Source: an uncultured Alphaproteobacteria bacterium (GTDB lineage Bacteria > Pseudomonadota > Alphaproteobacteria > CAAHEQ01 > UBA3637). Taken from it: 64,000 bases of DNA. Within the stretch, counting starts at the first letter, position 1, and each line of letters starts with the position of its first letter. Positions 11,750 through 22,685 of the stretch are shown here, one piece after another. The stretch covers positions 1 to 64,000 of the forward strand of contig CANQUX010000006.1 of the NCBI GenBank assembly GCA_947627155.1, in the 5' to 3' direction. Made by a program: the position numbers and the translations under genes. Under the pieces are notes generated by a model. That model ran no database searches. It saw nothing but the letters and a program-made list of their open reading frames with translations, and was not told the DNA's origin.

Positions 11750-11986
11750 TTATTTGTTCTCTGCCACGACAACCCAAGATTTTGTCTTGGAAATCGGGCG
11801 ACTTTCAATAATTTGCACAATGTCACCGACTTTGCACAAATTGTTTTCATCATGCGCCGTATATTTCTTACTGCGCTTGATGTATTTCTTATACACCGGG
11901 TGCATCACACGCCGTTCGACTTTCACGACAACGGATTTATCCATTTTATCGCTCACGACAACACCCTGTAATATTCTTTTAGGCAT
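11750..11986 (-). CDS. rpsQ: 30S ribosomal protein S17
   Basis: [35 protein letters not shown]. Confidence 0.97.
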   Translation of the reverse strand: MPKRILQGVVVSDKMDKSVVVKVERRVMHPVYKKYIKRSKKYTAHDENNLCKVGDIVQIIESRPISKTKSWVVVAENK

Positions 11987-11997
11987 TTTATTCTCCT

Positions 11998-12195
11998 CTA
12001 CTTGGCTGCTTTTTTCTGGGCAACCGCTGTTTTAATCTTTGCAATTTCCCGACGAACCTGCCGACGACGTGCCGTGTTCTTTAACGAACCGGCAGCTTGT
12101 TGAAACCGCAAATTCAAAGCTTCCTTTTTGAGTTGAACTTCCATTTCTTGAAGCTCTTGCTCACTTTTAGCCGCTATATTTTTGAATTTTTCCAT
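11998..12195 (-). CDS. rpmC: 50S ribosomal protein L29
   Basis: Size, position, [28 protein letters not shown]. Confidence 0.95.
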   Translation of the reverse strand: MEKFKNIAAKSEQELQEMEVQLKKEALNLRFQQAAGSLKNTARRRQVRREIAKIKTAVAQKKAAK

Positions 12196-12197
12196 TT

Positions 12198-12620
12198 TTA
12201 TACCTCTTCATCAGCCGTTCTGTAAACAAAGCGAGTCTTAATCGGCAGCTTCATGGCAGCCAAACGAAACGCTTCGCGTGCAATTTCTTCCGAAACACCG
12301 TCGGCTTCAAACATAATGCGACCGGGTTTCACGCGAGCGACCCAAAATTCGGGCGCGCCCTTCCCTTTACCTTGACGAACTTCGGGCGGCTTTTTGGAAA
12401 CGGGGACATCGGGGAAAATTCGAATCCACAACCGTCCCTGTCTCTTCATAGCACGCGAAATGGCACGACGAGCCGCTTCAATCTGGCGCGCCGTTACCCG
12501 TTCCGGTTCCAATGCTTTCAAGCCGTAACTGCCGAAATCTAATGTCGTAGCTGATTTAGCGTCGCCATGAATACGACCCTTAAATGCTTTACGAAATTTT
12601 GTTTTCTTAGGACTTAACAT
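12198..12620 (-). CDS. rplP: 50S ribosomal protein L16
   Basis: [16 protein letters not shown]...MRF-type core, [17 protein letters not shown]. Confidence 0.98.
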   Translation of the reverse strand: MLSPKKTKFRKAFKGRIHGDAKSATTLDFGSYGLKALEPERVTARQIEAARRAISRAMKRQGRLWIRIFPDVPVSKKPPEVRQGKGKGAPEFWVARVKPGRIMFEADGVSEEIAREAFRLAAMKLPIKTRFVYRTADEEV

Positions 12621-12635
12621 TTTCTTGTTCCTTCA

Positions 12636-13307
12636 TTAACGTTGTACTGAAAAGCGTTTATCTTGCGCCATCGGATCGTGCGCCATAATATCGCCTTTGT
12701 AAATCCAGACTTTAACACCGCAGGTGCCGTAAGCCGTATGAGCCGTGGCAACACCGTAGTCAATGTCTGCACGCAGTGTATGCAAAGGAACACGTCCTTC
12801 ACGATACCATTCCATTCGCGCAATTTCGGCACCGCCCAAACGACCGCCGCAATTGATACGAATGCCTTCCGCTCCCTGACGTAAAGCAGACTGAACAGCC
12901 CGTTTCATCGCCCGACGGAAAGAAATACGTTTTTCAAGTTGTTGTGCAATATTATCGGCCACCAATTTAGCATTGATTTCCGGTTTGCGCACTTCAACGA
13001 TGTTGATGTTTAAATCATTGTTATTCGATAACTTAATCAAATCTTTTTTCAATGATTCGATATCCTGCCCTTTTTTACCGATAATAACACCGGGTCTGGC
13101 ACAGTAAATTGTAACGATTGCCTTTTTGGCGGGCCGTTCGATAACAATGTGACTGATGCCGGCAGCAGCCAGTTTTTTGTTTAAAAATTTGCGAATGGCA
13201 ATATCTTCATGCAATAAATCGGCATAATTCGCATCGGCGAACCAACGAGAATCCCATGTGCGATTGATACCTAAACGCAAACCTGTCGGATTAACTTTTT
13301 GACCCAT
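12636..13307 (-). CDS. rpsC: 30S ribosomal protein S3
   Basis: [24 protein letters not shown] domain [12 protein letters not shown]. Confidence 0.98.
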   Translation of the reverse strand: MGQKVNPTGLRLGINRTWDSRWFADANYADLLHEDIAIRKFLNKKLAAAGISHIVIERPAKKAIVTIYCARPGVIIGKKGQDIESLKKDLIKLSNNNDLNINIVEVRKPEINAKLVADNIAQQLEKRISFRRAMKRAVQSALRQGAEGIRINCGGRLGGAEIARMEWYREGRVPLHTLRADIDYGVATAHTAYGTCGVKVWIYKGDIMAHDPMAQDKRFSVQR

Positions 13308-13735
13308 TAGTTATTCTCCTCTTTCTTTGAAACCGTTTTTTTCGTTGTTTTTTTGGCTTTCGGAGCCGCTTTGGCTTCCGCTTCCTTTTCGGCAACGATA
13401 ATCGTTAAATTGGAAAACGGTTTAATGATATGATTGGCACGCCCTTTGGCACCTGCCTGAAAACGTTTCATCACCATTGATTTGCCGACATAGGCTTCGG
13501 ACACGACCAACCGATCGACATCCATACCGTGATTGTTTTCGGCATTGGCAATGGCAGACAGTAAAACCTTTTTCACTTCAACGGCAATGCGTTTTGTGGA
13601 AAAAGTTAATTGAGCCAAGGCTTTATCGGCTTTGAGCCCGCGAATGGATTCCGCCACGAGATTGAGTTTCCGAGGCGAAATGCGCAACGTACGTGCTTTT
13701 GCGGTTGCTTTTTTAACTTCTTGTGTTGCTACCAT
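13307..13735 (-). CDS. rplV: 50S ribosomal protein L22 with basic C-terminal extension
   Basis: [16 protein letters not shown]...NAENNHGMD. Confidence 0.97.
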   Translation of the reverse strand: MVATQEVKKATAKARTLRISPRKLNLVAESIRGLKADKALAQLTFSTKRIAVEVKKVLLSAIANAENNHGMDVDRLVVSEAYVGKSMVMKRFQAGAKGRANHIIKPFSNLTIIVAEKEAEAKAAPKAKKTTKKTVSKKEENN

Positions 13736-14022
13736 TATTTACCTGCTTTCTTTGCTTTGGCATCGTTAGCCGTGTGACCGGGGAATGATCTGGTCGGCGA
13801 GAATTCACCGAACTTATGCCCGATCATATTTTCTGTCACTGACACGGGAATAAACTTTTTACCATTATAAACGGCAAAAGTCAAGCCCACAAATTGCGGA
13901 AGTATTGTCGACCGGCGTGACCAGGTCTTAATTACTTCATGACGACCGGATTGCGCGACTTTTTCTGCTTTATCCAGCAAATAGCCGTCAACAAAAGGTC
14001 CTTTCCATACGGATCTTGTCAT
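13735..14022 (-). CDS. rpsS: 30S ribosomal protein S19
   Basis: [15 protein letters not shown]...[27 protein letters not shown]. Confidence 0.98.
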   Translation of the reverse strand: MTRSVWKGPFVDGYLLDKAEKVAQSGRHEVIKTWSRRSTILPQFVGLTFAVYNGKKFIPVSVTENMIGHKFGEFSPTRSFPGHTANDAKAKKAGK

Positions 14023-14034
14023 TTATATGCCTCC

Positions 14035-14862
14035 TTAGGATTTCTTCACTGCATGACGCGTTCTGATAATTAAAGCGTCAGTGCGTTTATTGTTACGGGT
14101 TTTAAGACCTTTCGTCTGCCAGCCCCACGGAGAGACAGGCTGACGTCCGCCGTTTGTCCGTCCGCCGTGCGGGTGATCAACCGGGTTCATGGCAATACCG
14201 CGAACGCTCGGACGACGATCGTTCCACCGTGCCCGACCGGCTTTCGCCATGACCGTGTTTTGATTATCCGGGTTGGAAACGGCACCGACAGATGCGAAAC
14301 ATTCGCCTCTGATTAAGCGCAATTCACCCGAATTCAAACGAATTTGAGCATAACCCGCATCTTTACCGATTAACTGCGCATAACAACCGGCCGAACGGGC
14401 AATTTGTCCGCCCTTCCCCGGATTTAATTCAATGTTATGCACAATCGTTCCGACCGGCATATTTTTGAGCGGCATGGCATTGCCCGGTTTAATATCGGCA
14501 TGTTCGGCCGCAATGACCGTATCTCCGATTCCCAAGCGTTGCGGTGCCAAAATATAAGCCAATTCTCCGTCGGCATATTTGACGAGTGCAATAAATGCTG
14601 TTCTGTTCGGATCATATTCCAACCGTTCGACCGTGGCGGGAACATCTAATTTTCTCCGCTTGAAGTCAATAATCCGGTAAGCTTGTTTATGCCCGCCGCC
14701 GCGACGACGACTGGTAATATGACCGTGATTGTTCCGTCCGCCCGTGTGGGATTGACCTTCCGTCAATGTTTTAACAGGCGCACCTTTATGCAAGTCAGTC
14801 CGATCGATACCGACCAAGTGTCTGACCGTTGAGGTTGTAGGTTTATATGTTTTTAAAGCCAT
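14035..14862 (-). CDS. rplB: 50S ribosomal protein L2
   Basis: [28 protein letters not shown]. Confidence 0.98.
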   Translation of the reverse strand: MALKTYKPTTSTVRHLVGIDRTDLHKGAPVKTLTEGQSHTGGRNNHGHITSRRRGGGHKQAYRIIDFKRRKLDVPATVERLEYDPNRTAFIALVKYADGELAYILAPQRLGIGDTVIAAEHADIKPGNAMPLKNMPVGTIVHNIELNPGKGGQIARSAGCYAQLIGKDAGYAQIRLNSGELRLIRGECFASVGAVSNPDNQNTVMAKAGRARWNDRRPSVRGIAMNPVDHPHGGRTNGGRQPVSPWGWQTKGLKTRNNKRTDALIIRTRHAVKKS

Positions 14863-14864
14863 GG

Positions 14865-15179
14865 TTAAATCCCCGCTGTTACATCAATGCTTTGACCTTC
14901 CGCCAAAGTCACGATGGCTTTCTTTGTTTCGTTGCGAACACCTTTCACGCCACGGAAAATTTTTCTTTTTCCGGCTTGACGCAAGGTATTGACTGATTTT
15001 ACTTTCACACCGAACACACCTTCAATCGCTTTTTTGATTTGCGGTTTGGTTGCGTTGACATTGACAACAAATGACACCTGATTGTGTTCGGAACTCTTCA
15101 TGGATTTTTCCGTGATGAGCGGTTTGACGATGACATCGTACAATTCCGGCGCGACTGCCGGCGTATTGTTCTTACTCAT
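14865..15179 (-). CDS. rplW: 50S ribosomal protein L23
   Basis: PLITEKSM...[28 protein letters not shown]. Confidence 0.97.
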   Translation of the reverse strand: MSKNNTPAVAPELYDVIVKPLITEKSMKSSEHNQVSFVVNVNATKPQIKKAIEGVFGVKVKSVNTLRQAGKRKIFRGVKGVRNETKKAIVTLAEGQSIDVTAGI

Positions 15180-15796
15180 TTCAACCGTCCTTCCAGCTGG
15201 GCCACAGCATCTTTGGATAATACCAGCATATCGCGGCGAATAATGTCATAAACATTTGCGCCTTGCGAGGGCAGGACATCCACATTAATAATATTACGAG
15301 CCGACAAAGCAAAATTGTTGTCAACCGTTTCACCGCCGACGAACAAGACCGATTTCCAACCGTTTTTGTTGAAAACGCTTTGTAACGCTTTCGTATTCGG
15401 TTTTTCGCTTGTTAACGCATCAACAATGACCAATTTTCCGTTTTTCGCTTTTAACGACAAAGCCACACGCATACCGAGTGCGCGAATTTTCTTCGTTAAA
15501 CCGTAAGCATGTGAGCGAACGACCGGACCGAAAACAACGCCGCCGTGACGCATTTGCGGTGCTCTGTCCAAACCCTGCCGCGCGCGACCCGTTCCTTTTT
15601 GTTTGAACGGTTTCACACCCGAACCGCTGACTTCGCCGACATCTTTGGCTTTATGTGTACCGGCGCGGCGTTTATCCAACTGCCATTGAATCACGCGAGC
15701 CAAAATATCTTCGCGGACTTCAACGCCGAAAACGGCATCGCTCAACTCAATGGAGCCGACCGACTGACCGTTTAAATTAGTGACTGAATATTTCAT
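15176..15796 (-). CDS. rplD: 50S ribosomal protein L4
   Basis: [30 protein letters not shown]. Confidence 0.98.
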   Translation of the reverse strand: MKYSVTNLNGQSVGSIELSDAVFGVEVREDILARVIQWQLDKRRAGTHKAKDVGEVSGSGVKPFKQKGTGRARQGLDRAPQMRHGGVVFGPVVRSHAYGLTKKIRALGMRVALSLKAKNGKLVIVDALTSEKPNTKALQSVFNKNGWKSVLFVGGETVDNNFALSARNIINVDVLPSQGANVYDIIRRDMLVLSKDAVAQLEGRLK

Positions 15797-15800
15797 CGGT

Positions 15801-16517
15801 TTATTCCTTTACTTCTTCTGCTTCGGCAGATTTTTCATTGACCGCCTGGGTCTTTAAACCGGCGGGCAGCGGCAAGTTCGGCTGCTTTGAAATCTTTACC
15901 GAATCTTTAATTGTCACAAGCGCGGAATCAAAGCCCGGAACACTGCCTTTCACCATCACCAGATTTCTGGCTTCGTCAATCGACACCACTTCCAGATTTT
16001 GAGCCGTTACTTGTTTATTTCCCATTTGTCCCGGCATTTTCACGTTTTTGAAAACCTTGCCCGGCCATTCACGTTGACCGGTTGAACCGCCGGAACGATG
16101 TGTTCTCGACACACCGTGTGTGGCGTTATCACCGCCGAAATGGTATTTTTTCATCACACCGGCATAACCTTTACCGATGGAAATGCCCGTCACGTCAACT
16201 TTTTGACCGACTACAAAGTGATTGGCACTCAATTCGGCGCCGACCGGCAACACACAATCTTCGGAAACCCGAAATTCAACCAATGTTTTTTTCGGTTCCA
16301 CTTTTGCCTTGGCAAAATGCCCAAGCTGCGGCTTAGCAACGTTTTTCGCCTTTGCTTTACCGGCTCCCAGCTGGACAGCGACATAACCGTCCCGTTCCAT
16401 GGTGCGAACGTCAACAACCGTACTGTCAACTTTTAAAACAGTGACGGGAATTTGCGTACCGTTCTCCTGAAACAGGCTCATCATGCCGACTTTTTCTGCA
16501 ATTACTCCTGAACGCAT
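15801..16517 (-). CDS. rplC: 50S ribosomal protein L3
   Basis: [43 protein letters not shown]. Confidence 0.98.
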   Translation of the reverse strand: MRSGVIAEKVGMMSLFQENGTQIPVTVLKVDSTVVDVRTMERDGYVAVQLGAGKAKAKNVAKPQLGHFAKAKVEPKKTLVEFRVSEDCVLPVGAELSANHFVVGQKVDVTGISIGKGYAGVMKKYHFGGDNATHGVSRTHRSGGSTGQREWPGKVFKNVKMPGQMGNKQVTAQNLEVVSIDEARNLVMVKGSVPGFDSALVTIKDSVKISKQPNLPLPAGLKTQAVNEKSAEAEEVKE

Positions 16518-16529
16518 TTTCTTTTTTCC

Positions 16530-16838
16530 TTATATTTTAATCTCAACATCTACACCGGCGGCGAGGTCCAATTTCATGAGGGCATCAACCGTTTGAGGTG
16601 TGGGATCAATAATGTCAAGCACCCGCTTATGGGTACGAATCTCAAACTGTTCACGTGATTTTTTATTAACATGCACGGAACGGTTCACTGTGAATTTTTC
16701 AATACGAGTCGGCAACGGAATCGGGCCGATAACTTCGGCGCCTGTCCGTTTGGCTGTATTGACGATCTCCCGGGTTGATTGATCCAACAACCGATGGTCG
16801 AACGCTCTTAAACGAATTCTGATATTTTGTTCTGACAT
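16530..16838 (-). CDS. rpsJ: 30S ribosomal protein S10
   Basis: [40 protein letters not shown]. Confidence 0.98.
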   Translation of the reverse strand: MSEQNIRIRLRAFDHRLLDQSTREIVNTAKRTGAEVIGPIPLPTRIEKFTVNRSVHVNKKSREQFEIRTHKRVLDIIDPTPQTVDALMKLDLAAGVDVEIKI

Positions 16839-16852
16839 AATTTTAACCTTTC

Positions 16853-18931
16853 TTAACCTGCCACTTTGGCTTTGATTTCATCCGCAACCATTTGCGGAAC
16901 ATCTGCATAGTGTGAAAACTCCATACTGTATTGGGCACGCCCTTGACTCATGGATCGCAATGTGTTCACATAGCCGAACATATTTGCCAACGGAACGGTT
17001 GCATCAATCACACGCGCATTGCCCCGTTGATCCATACCGGAAACCTGTCCGCGACGCGCATTCAAGTCACCGATAATATCGCCCATGTAATCCTCCGGCG
17101 TAACAATTTCCACTTTCATAATCGGTTCCAAAAGTTTCGGACCGGCTTTGCTCATTCCTTCACGGAAAGCAGCACGAGCGGCAATTTCAAACGCCATGGT
17201 GCTGGAGTCAACATCGTGATAAGCGCCGTCATACAGATTGGCTTTAAAGTCCGTGCAGGGGAAACCTGCCAAAACACCCGTTTCCAAAGAAGCCCGTAAG
17301 CCTTTTTCAACACCCGGAATATATTCTTTCGGAACGGCACCGCCGACAACGGTATTTTCAAACACAAAGCCCGAACCCGGTTCCAACGGCGAAAACTTAA
17401 TGCGCACCCGCGCAAATTGACCGGAACCGCCGGTTTGCTTTTTGTGGGTGTAATCTTCATCATATTCGCGTGAAATGGTTTCGCGATAAGCCACTTGCGG
17501 CGCACCGACATTGGCTTCCACTTTGAATTCCCGTTTTAAACGATCAACAATAATTTCCAAGTGCAACTCGCCCATACCTTTAATAACGGTTTGTCCCGTT
17601 TCGGTGTTGGACGTGACGCGGAAAGACGGATCTTCCATGGCCAACCGATTCAACGCCAAGCCCATTTTTTCAACATCGGCTTTCGTTTTCGGTTCAACGG
17701 CAATTTCAATAACCGGATCGGGGAAATCCATTTTTTCCAAAACCACTTTTAAGTTATCGCCGCACAGCGTATCACCCGTGGTGGTATCTTTCAATCCGAC
17801 CAACGCAACAATATCACCGGCCGTGGCTTCTTTAATTTCTTCCCGATGGTTTGCATGCATTAACAACATACGCCCGATCCGTTCTTTTTTATCTTTAACG
17901 GTATTCGTCACATAGCTACCGCTTGTTAATGTTCCCTGATAAACACGCAAGAAGGTTAACGAACCGACAAACGGGTCTGTCATAATTTTAAATGCCAATC
18001 CGGCAAAGGGTTTGTCATCAACCGAGGCACAAACATATTCCTGTTCCGTCCCGGCAATAATGCCTTTGGCTTGCGGAATATCAATGGGAGACGGCAAATA
18101 ATCAACAACGGCATCCAACAACGGTTGAATACCTTTGTTTTTAAAGGCCGATCCGCAAAAAACGGGAATAAACGTTTGAGAAATCGTTCCTTTCCGAATG
18201 CATCTTTTCAACGTTTCTTTATCGGGCTCTTTGCCTTCCAAATAAGCTTCCATGGCCTCGTCTTCCATTTCAACGGCCATTTCAATCATTTCCTGATGGC
18301 ATTGAGCGGCTTTTTCTTTTAAATCAGCCGGAATTTCCTGATATTCGAACGTGGCGCCCAAATCTTCGGAATGCCAAATAATGGCACGTTGTTCCAAAAT
18401 ATCAACAATACCTTTAAATTCGGCTTCGGCACCGATCGGCAATGCCATAACCATCGGGCGCGCTCCCAAACGGGTTTTAATCATTTCAACGCACCGATCG
18501 AAATTCGCACCGATTCGATCCATTTTATTGGCAAAGCAAATACGGGGAACACCGTATTTATCGGCTTGACGCCAAACGGTTTCGGATTGCGGTTCCACGC
18601 CGGCAACGCCGTCAAAAACCGTAATAGCACCGTCTAACACACGCAAGCACCGTTCCACTTCAACCGTAAAGTCAACGTGTCCCGGCGTATCAATAATGTT
18701 AATCCGATGATTTTTCCAAAAAGCCGTTGTGGCGGCGGAAGTAATGGTAATACCGCGTTCCTGTTCCTGTTCCATCCAGTCCATGGTAGCGGCACCGTCA
18801 TGCACTTCGCCGATTTTGTGCGATTTTCCGGTGTAATATAAAATTCGTTCCGTTGTTGTGGTTTTACCGGCATCAATGTGAGCCATAATGCCGATGTTTC
18901 TGTATTTTTCAATCGGAGTTGTCCGTGCCAT
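16853..18931 (-). CDS. fusA: Elongation factor G
   Basis: [36 protein letters not shown]. Confidence 0.99.
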   Translation of the reverse strand: MARTTPIEKYRNIGIMAHIDAGKTTTTERILYYTGKSHKIGEVHDGAATMDWMEQEQERGITITSAATTAFWKNHRINIIDTPGHVDFTVEVERCLRVLDGAITVFDGVAGVEPQSETVWRQADKYGVPRICFANKMDRIGANFDRCVEMIKTRLGARPMVMALPIGAEAEFKGIVDILEQRAIIWHSEDLGATFEYQEIPADLKEKAAQCHQEMIEMAVEMEDEAMEAYLEGKEPDKETLKRCIRKGTISQTFIPVFCGSAFKNKGIQPLLDAVVDYLPSPIDIPQAKGIIAGTEQEYVCASVDDKPFAGLAFKIMTDPFVGSLTFLRVYQGTLTSGSYVTNTVKDKKERIGRMLLMHANHREEIKEATAGDIVALVGLKDTTTGDTLCGDNLKVVLEKMDFPDPVIEIAVEPKTKADVEKMGLALNRLAMEDPSFRVTSNTETGQTVIKGMGELHLEIIVDRLKREFKVEANVGAPQVAYRETISREYDEDYTHKKQTGGSGQFARVRIKFSPLEPGSGFVFENTVVGGAVPKEYIPGVEKGLRASLETGVLAGFPCTDFKANLYDGAYHDVDSSTMAFEIAARAAFREGMSKAGPKLLEPIMKVEIVTPEDYMGDIIGDLNARRGQVSGMDQRGNARVIDATVPLANMFGYVNTLRSMSQGRAQYSMEFSHYADVPQMVADEIKAKVAG

Positions 18932-18940
18932 AAAAGCCTC

Positions 18941-19411
18941 CTACCATTTAAAGTGGGCAAATGCTTTGTTCGCATCAGCCATCCGATGTGTATCTTCCCG
19001 TTTCCGAATGGCGGAACCGCGATTATTATAAGCATCTTGTAATTCACCGAACAAACGCTCGACCATTGTTTTTTCCGAACGATTGCGCGCGGCGGAAATA
19101 ACCCAACGAATGGCTAACGCCTGTTGACGATCGGGACGGACTTCAACCGGCACCTGATAAGTGGCACCGCCCACCCGACGCGAACGCACTTCCAATGTGG
19201 GCTTTACGTTATTTAAAGCTTCCAAAAACACTTCCAATGCGGGTTTTTTAACTTTGGTTTCCAATTCGGTCATGGCGCCGTAAACAATTTCTTCGGCAAC
19301 GCCTTTTTTACCGTCATACATTAAACTGTTCATAAATTTTGTAACAACCGTGTTGTTGTATTTAGCATCGGGGGTTACTTCGCGTTTAATAGCTGCGTGT
19401 CTGCGAGACAT
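18941..19411 (-). CDS. rpsG: 30S ribosomal protein S7
   Basis: [37 protein letters not shown]. Confidence 0.98.
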   Translation of the reverse strand: MSRRHAAIKREVTPDAKYNNTVVTKFMNSLMYDGKKGVAEEIVYGAMTELETKVKKPALEVFLEALNNVKPTLEVRSRRVGGATYQVPVEVRPDRQQALAIRWVISAARNRSEKTMVERLFGELQDAYNNRGSAIRKREDTHRMADANKAFAHFKW

Positions 19412-19423
19412 AATTCCTTCTCC

Positions 19424-19795
19424 TTATTTCGGCCGTTTTGCGCCATACAGCGAACGGGCTTGTTTGCGTTTGGCAACGCCCTGTGTATCGAGCGTACCGC
19501 GAATAATATGATAACGAACACCGGGTAAGTCCTTGACACGACCGCCGCGAATCATCACAACGGAGTGTTCTTGTAAGTTATGACCTTCGCCCGGAATATA
19601 ACAAGTTACCTCAAAACCGTTCGTTAAACGAACACGGGCAACTTTACGCAAAGCGGAGTTAGGTTTTTTCGGCGTGGTTGTATAAACACGCGTGCAAACA
19701 CCGCGTTTTTGCGGGCATGCTTGCAAAGCAGGAACCTTATTGTGAACTGCTTTTGATCTCCGGGGTTTCCGGATTAACTGGTTAATTGTAGGCAT
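19424..19795 (-). CDS. rpsL: 30S ribosomal protein S12
   Basis: [12 protein letters not shown]...[24 protein letters not shown]. Confidence 0.99.
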   Translation of the reverse strand: MPTINQLIRKPRRSKAVHNKVPALQACPQKRGVCTRVYTTTPKKPNSALRKVARVRLTNGFEVTCYIPGEGHNLQEHSVVMIRGGRVKDLPGVRYHIIRGTLDTQGVAKRKQARSLYGAKRPK

Positions 19796-19983
19796 TTAAA
19801 ACTTTCCTTTTTCTTTACCTAATTACACACTCGCCTTTACCGACTCTTCCGAGCAGATAAAAGCACCCTTAATTTTTCTCAACAAAACAAAAGATAAGTC
19901 CCTGTTTTTATTGAAAACTTCTGTCGTCATTGCTCTCGTTTCCGTTTGGAATGGCAAGAGAAATCCCGCTTAAAAGTGTTGGT

Positions 19984-20012
19984 ATTTAAGCATAATTTAA
20001 AAAAAATGTCAA
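19984..20012 (-). promoter_or_regulatory. Candidate promoter of the rpsL operon, giving a ~190-nt leader
   Basis: Minus strand TTGACA-N17-TTAAAT. Confidence 0.6.
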
Positions 20013-20076
20013 GCGTTTTTTTGAAAAAAAATACATAAAAAAGCAAAAATCGGTCATAAAGTTTTTGAAGCGGCAA

Positions 20077-20292
20077 TTATTTGCCCTTTTTTCCCTGTTT
20101 TAGGCTTTTAGCGGTAACATTTTTCCAAAACAGCCTCTTTTCTTTCTCACACTTTTCAACCGAGGCGTTTTTTGCCCCGATTGACTCGAGAAATTTTTCT
20201 GCTTCGCGCCCATTCTTTACCGTTTGTTCGGGTGTTTTGCTTTCATTATCTTTGGCGTTCACGTCAGTTTTTGCCTCAATACAATACTTCAT
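20077..20292 (-). CDS. Small ankyrin-like ORF; probable frame-displaced 3' end of 20289-21599
   Basis: IEAKTDVNAKDNESKTPEQ continues the ankyrin register in another frame; ATGA stop/start overlap. Confidence 0.55.
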   Translation of the reverse strand: MKYCIEAKTDVNAKDNESKTPEQTVKNGREAEKFLESIGAKNASVEKCEKEKRLFWKNVTAKSLKQGKKGK

Positions 20293-21599
20293 TCATATAC
20301 ATCTACAATTACAGCTTCACTCCGCAAACTTTTTGCCAGATCCGACGGTGTTTTGCCATCATTATTTTTAACATTCACATCGGCACCGGCGGCAATCAGT
20401 GCTTTTGCAATTTCGTTTTCCTCCCGCAAAGCCTTATGCAACGGCGTTTCGCCCCATTTATTTTTAGCATTGACATCAGCACCCTTGTCAATAAGCATTT
20501 TGGCAACATCAGCATTCTTTGTAAAATGCAACGGTGTTTCGTCCCATTCATTTTTAACATTCACGTCGGCGCCTGCCTCAATCAGTATTTTGGCAATTTC
20601 GGCATTCTTTGCAAAATGCAACGGTGTTTCGCCCCATTCATTTTTAACATTCACGTCAGCGCCTGCCTCAATCAATATTTTTGCAACTTCGGCGTTCTCT
20701 GCCCAATGCAACGGTGTCGTATCACTGTTATTTTTGACATTGACATCGGCACCCGCCTCAATCAGTATTTTGGCAATTTCAGCATTCTTTGCCTTATACA
20801 ACGGTGTTTCGCCCGATGTAGTTTTGGCATTGACATCAGCACCTTTATCGATTAACAGTTGCGCAATTTCGGCACTCTTTACTAAACGCAACGGTGTTTC
20901 GCCATATTTATTTTTGGCATTCACATCAGCACCGGCATTTATTAACAACCGTGCAATGGCGACATTCTCCACAAAATAATGCAACGGCATTTCACCCCAT
21001 TTATTTTTAGCATTCACATCGGCACCTTTATCGATTAACAGTTGCGCTATTTCAGCATTCTTTGCAAAATGCAACGGTGTATCGCCAACTTCATCTTTGG
21101 CATTCACATCAACACCGGCTTCTGTCAGCGCTTTAATTATTTCCTGACTGTTGTCATTTCTTATTTCATACCAAAATACTTCTTTCGCATTAAATTTGGC
21201 AATCACTTTTTTTAAATAAGGATATTCCCAATAATCAGCCCATTCATAAAACGATTCGGTATCAAAAAAGGAACAAAAAAGATTTTGAAGTGTTCGCGGC
21301 GAATTCGGATCACGACGCTGATAAGCGAGCCGATAAAAAAATCCGCTTTTCTTGTCTTTAAATCTAAAGGTCGGGCTGCTTTTACAAAAGAAAAAAGGAT
21401 TATCCAAATCGTCTTTATGCTGATAATAATGATATTCACGATATCCCGCCCGACTTATTAAAGAGACTGTTAAAATCAAAAGCAACATCAGGCTTATTCT
21501 TTTTATTCTTTTCCGAAAAACAGCAGACTTTGTTTTATTGTCCGTTGATTTTTTAATTTTTTTCTTCATATTTCTTCCTTTTTTTGCTTTTGAAAACAA
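20289..21599 (-). CDS. Membrane-anchored ankyrin-repeat protein
   Basis: N-terminal TM segment (ISLMLLLILTVSLISRAG) then about ten ~30-aa repeats TPLHFAKNAEIAKILIEAGADVNVKNEWGE. Confidence 0.88.
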   Translation of the reverse strand: MFSKAKKGRNMKKKIKKSTDNKTKSAVFRKRIKRISLMLLLILTVSLISRAGYREYHYYQHKDDLDNPFFFCKSSPTFRFKDKKSGFFYRLAYQRRDPNSPRTLQNLFCSFFDTESFYEWADYWEYPYLKKVIAKFNAKEVFWYEIRNDNSQEIIKALTEAGVDVNAKDEVGDTPLHFAKNAEIAQLLIDKGADVNAKNKWGEMPLHYFVENVAIARLLINAGADVNAKNKYGETPLRLVKSAEIAQLLIDKGADVNAKTTSGETPLYKAKNAEIAKILIEAGADVNVKNNSDTTPLHWAENAEVAKILIEAGADVNVKNEWGETPLHFAKNAEIAKILIEAGADVNVKNEWDETPLHFTKNADVAKMLIDKGADVNAKNKWGETPLHKALREENEIAKALIAAGADVNVKNNDGKTPSDLAKSLRSEAVIVDVYE

Positions 21600-21605
21600 A
21601 TATTT

Positions 21606-22685
21606 TTAAGAACAGAGCGCACATTTTTGACAATATTTCTCCTCAGCATTTTTAGCGTTTTTTGATAAGAAATATTCCGCTATTTTACACGTGCAAGAAT
21701 GTCCCGAAACAACAAAAGCGGCATAATTATTTCCTGACAAGGAATATGCCGCCGTCTCGCAGTTATCCCCCGCTGTTTGAGCAGGCGTTTTGCCCTCATT
21801 ATCTTCGGCATTGATATCAGCGCCTCTGTCAACCAATATCCTTATCATCACAATATCATTTGCAACATGTAACGGTGTTTTCCCCTCGTTATCTTTAACA
21901 TTCACATCGGCGCCCTTATCGATTGACACTTTTGCAACTTCGCTATGTTTTACCGAATGTAACGGTGTTTGACCTTTCTTATTTTTGGCATGAATATCAG
22001 CACCGTTATTGATTAACAGCCAAGCCATTTCGACATTTTCTGCCAAATGCAGCGGTGTTTGCCCCTCATCATTTCGGGCATTCACATCAGCACCCTTGTC
22101 AATCAGCATTTTGGCAATTTCGAGCGTTTTGACATAATGCAAAGCCGTATTGCCGGATTTATCTTTGGCATTCATTTCAATTCCACCACTCTTTAAAAGA
22201 ATTGCCACAATTTCGGCAGAATAAAACGATACCGCTTTTATCAACACCGTATGATGATAGGCATCTTTGGCATTCACATCGGCGCCTTTATCAATCAACA
22301 GTTTCATCATCTCGGTATTATCAGTCAGATGCAACGGGGTTTCCCCGTTATTATCTTTGGCATTCACGTCAGCACCTGCATTTATTAACAGTTGCGCAAT
22401 CGCAACATCTTTGACGCGGTGTAACGGCGTTCGCCCCTCACTGTCTTTGGCATTTACGCCCGCGCTTTTAACCGTCAGCATGATTTCGGTTACGGCCTCT
22501 TTGGCTTTATTCAACGGCGTGATAACACTAAAACTCTCATCAACATAGGGAAAAACATTTTTCGAGAGTGCTTCCTTCAATAAAAAGCATAAACCGATTA
22601 AGCAACCCAATCGGACTGTTTTCGCAAATTTCATTTTAAACCCCTTTATTTCTTTTTGGAAGAAATGCGCCCTGCTAACGGCCAT
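21606..22685 (-). CDS. Ankyrin-repeat protein with N-terminal signal/TM segment
   Basis: Repeats GADVNAKDNNGETPLHLTDNTEMMKLLIDK; Cys-rich C-terminus. Confidence 0.87.
   Translation of the reverse strand: MAVSRAHFFQKEIKGFKMKFAKTVRLGCLIGLCFLLKEALSKNVFPYVDESFSVITPLNKAKEAVTEIMLTVKSAGVNAKDSEGRTPLHRVKDVAIAQLLINAGADVNAKDNNGETPLHLTDNTEMMKLLIDKGADVNAKDAYHHTVLIKAVSFYSAEIVAILLKSGGIEMNAKDKSGNTALHYVKTLEIAKMLIDKGADVNARNDEGQTPLHLAENVEMAWLLINNGADIHAKNKKGQTPLHSVKHSEVAKVSIDKGADVNVKDNEGKTPLHVANDIVMIRILVDRGADINAEDNEGKTPAQTAGDNCETAAYSLSGNNYAAFVVSGHSCTCKIAEYFLSKNAKNAEEKYCQKCALCS

Noticed and set aside
3000-19800. Plus-strand ORFs of 60-134 aa opposite the ribosomal operon (e.g. 17511-17915, 7591-7941)
   Set aside because: Antisense open frames caused by codon bias of conserved genes; no recognisable proteins.
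20172-20979. Long plus-strand ORFs 20172-20855 and 20224-20979
   Set aside because: Frame shadows of the ankyrin repeats on the opposite strand; repetitive because the sense gene is repetitive.
20289-22500. CRISPR array
   Set aside because: The ~90-bp periodicity is coding ankyrin repeats in an open frame, not short repeats with unique spacers.
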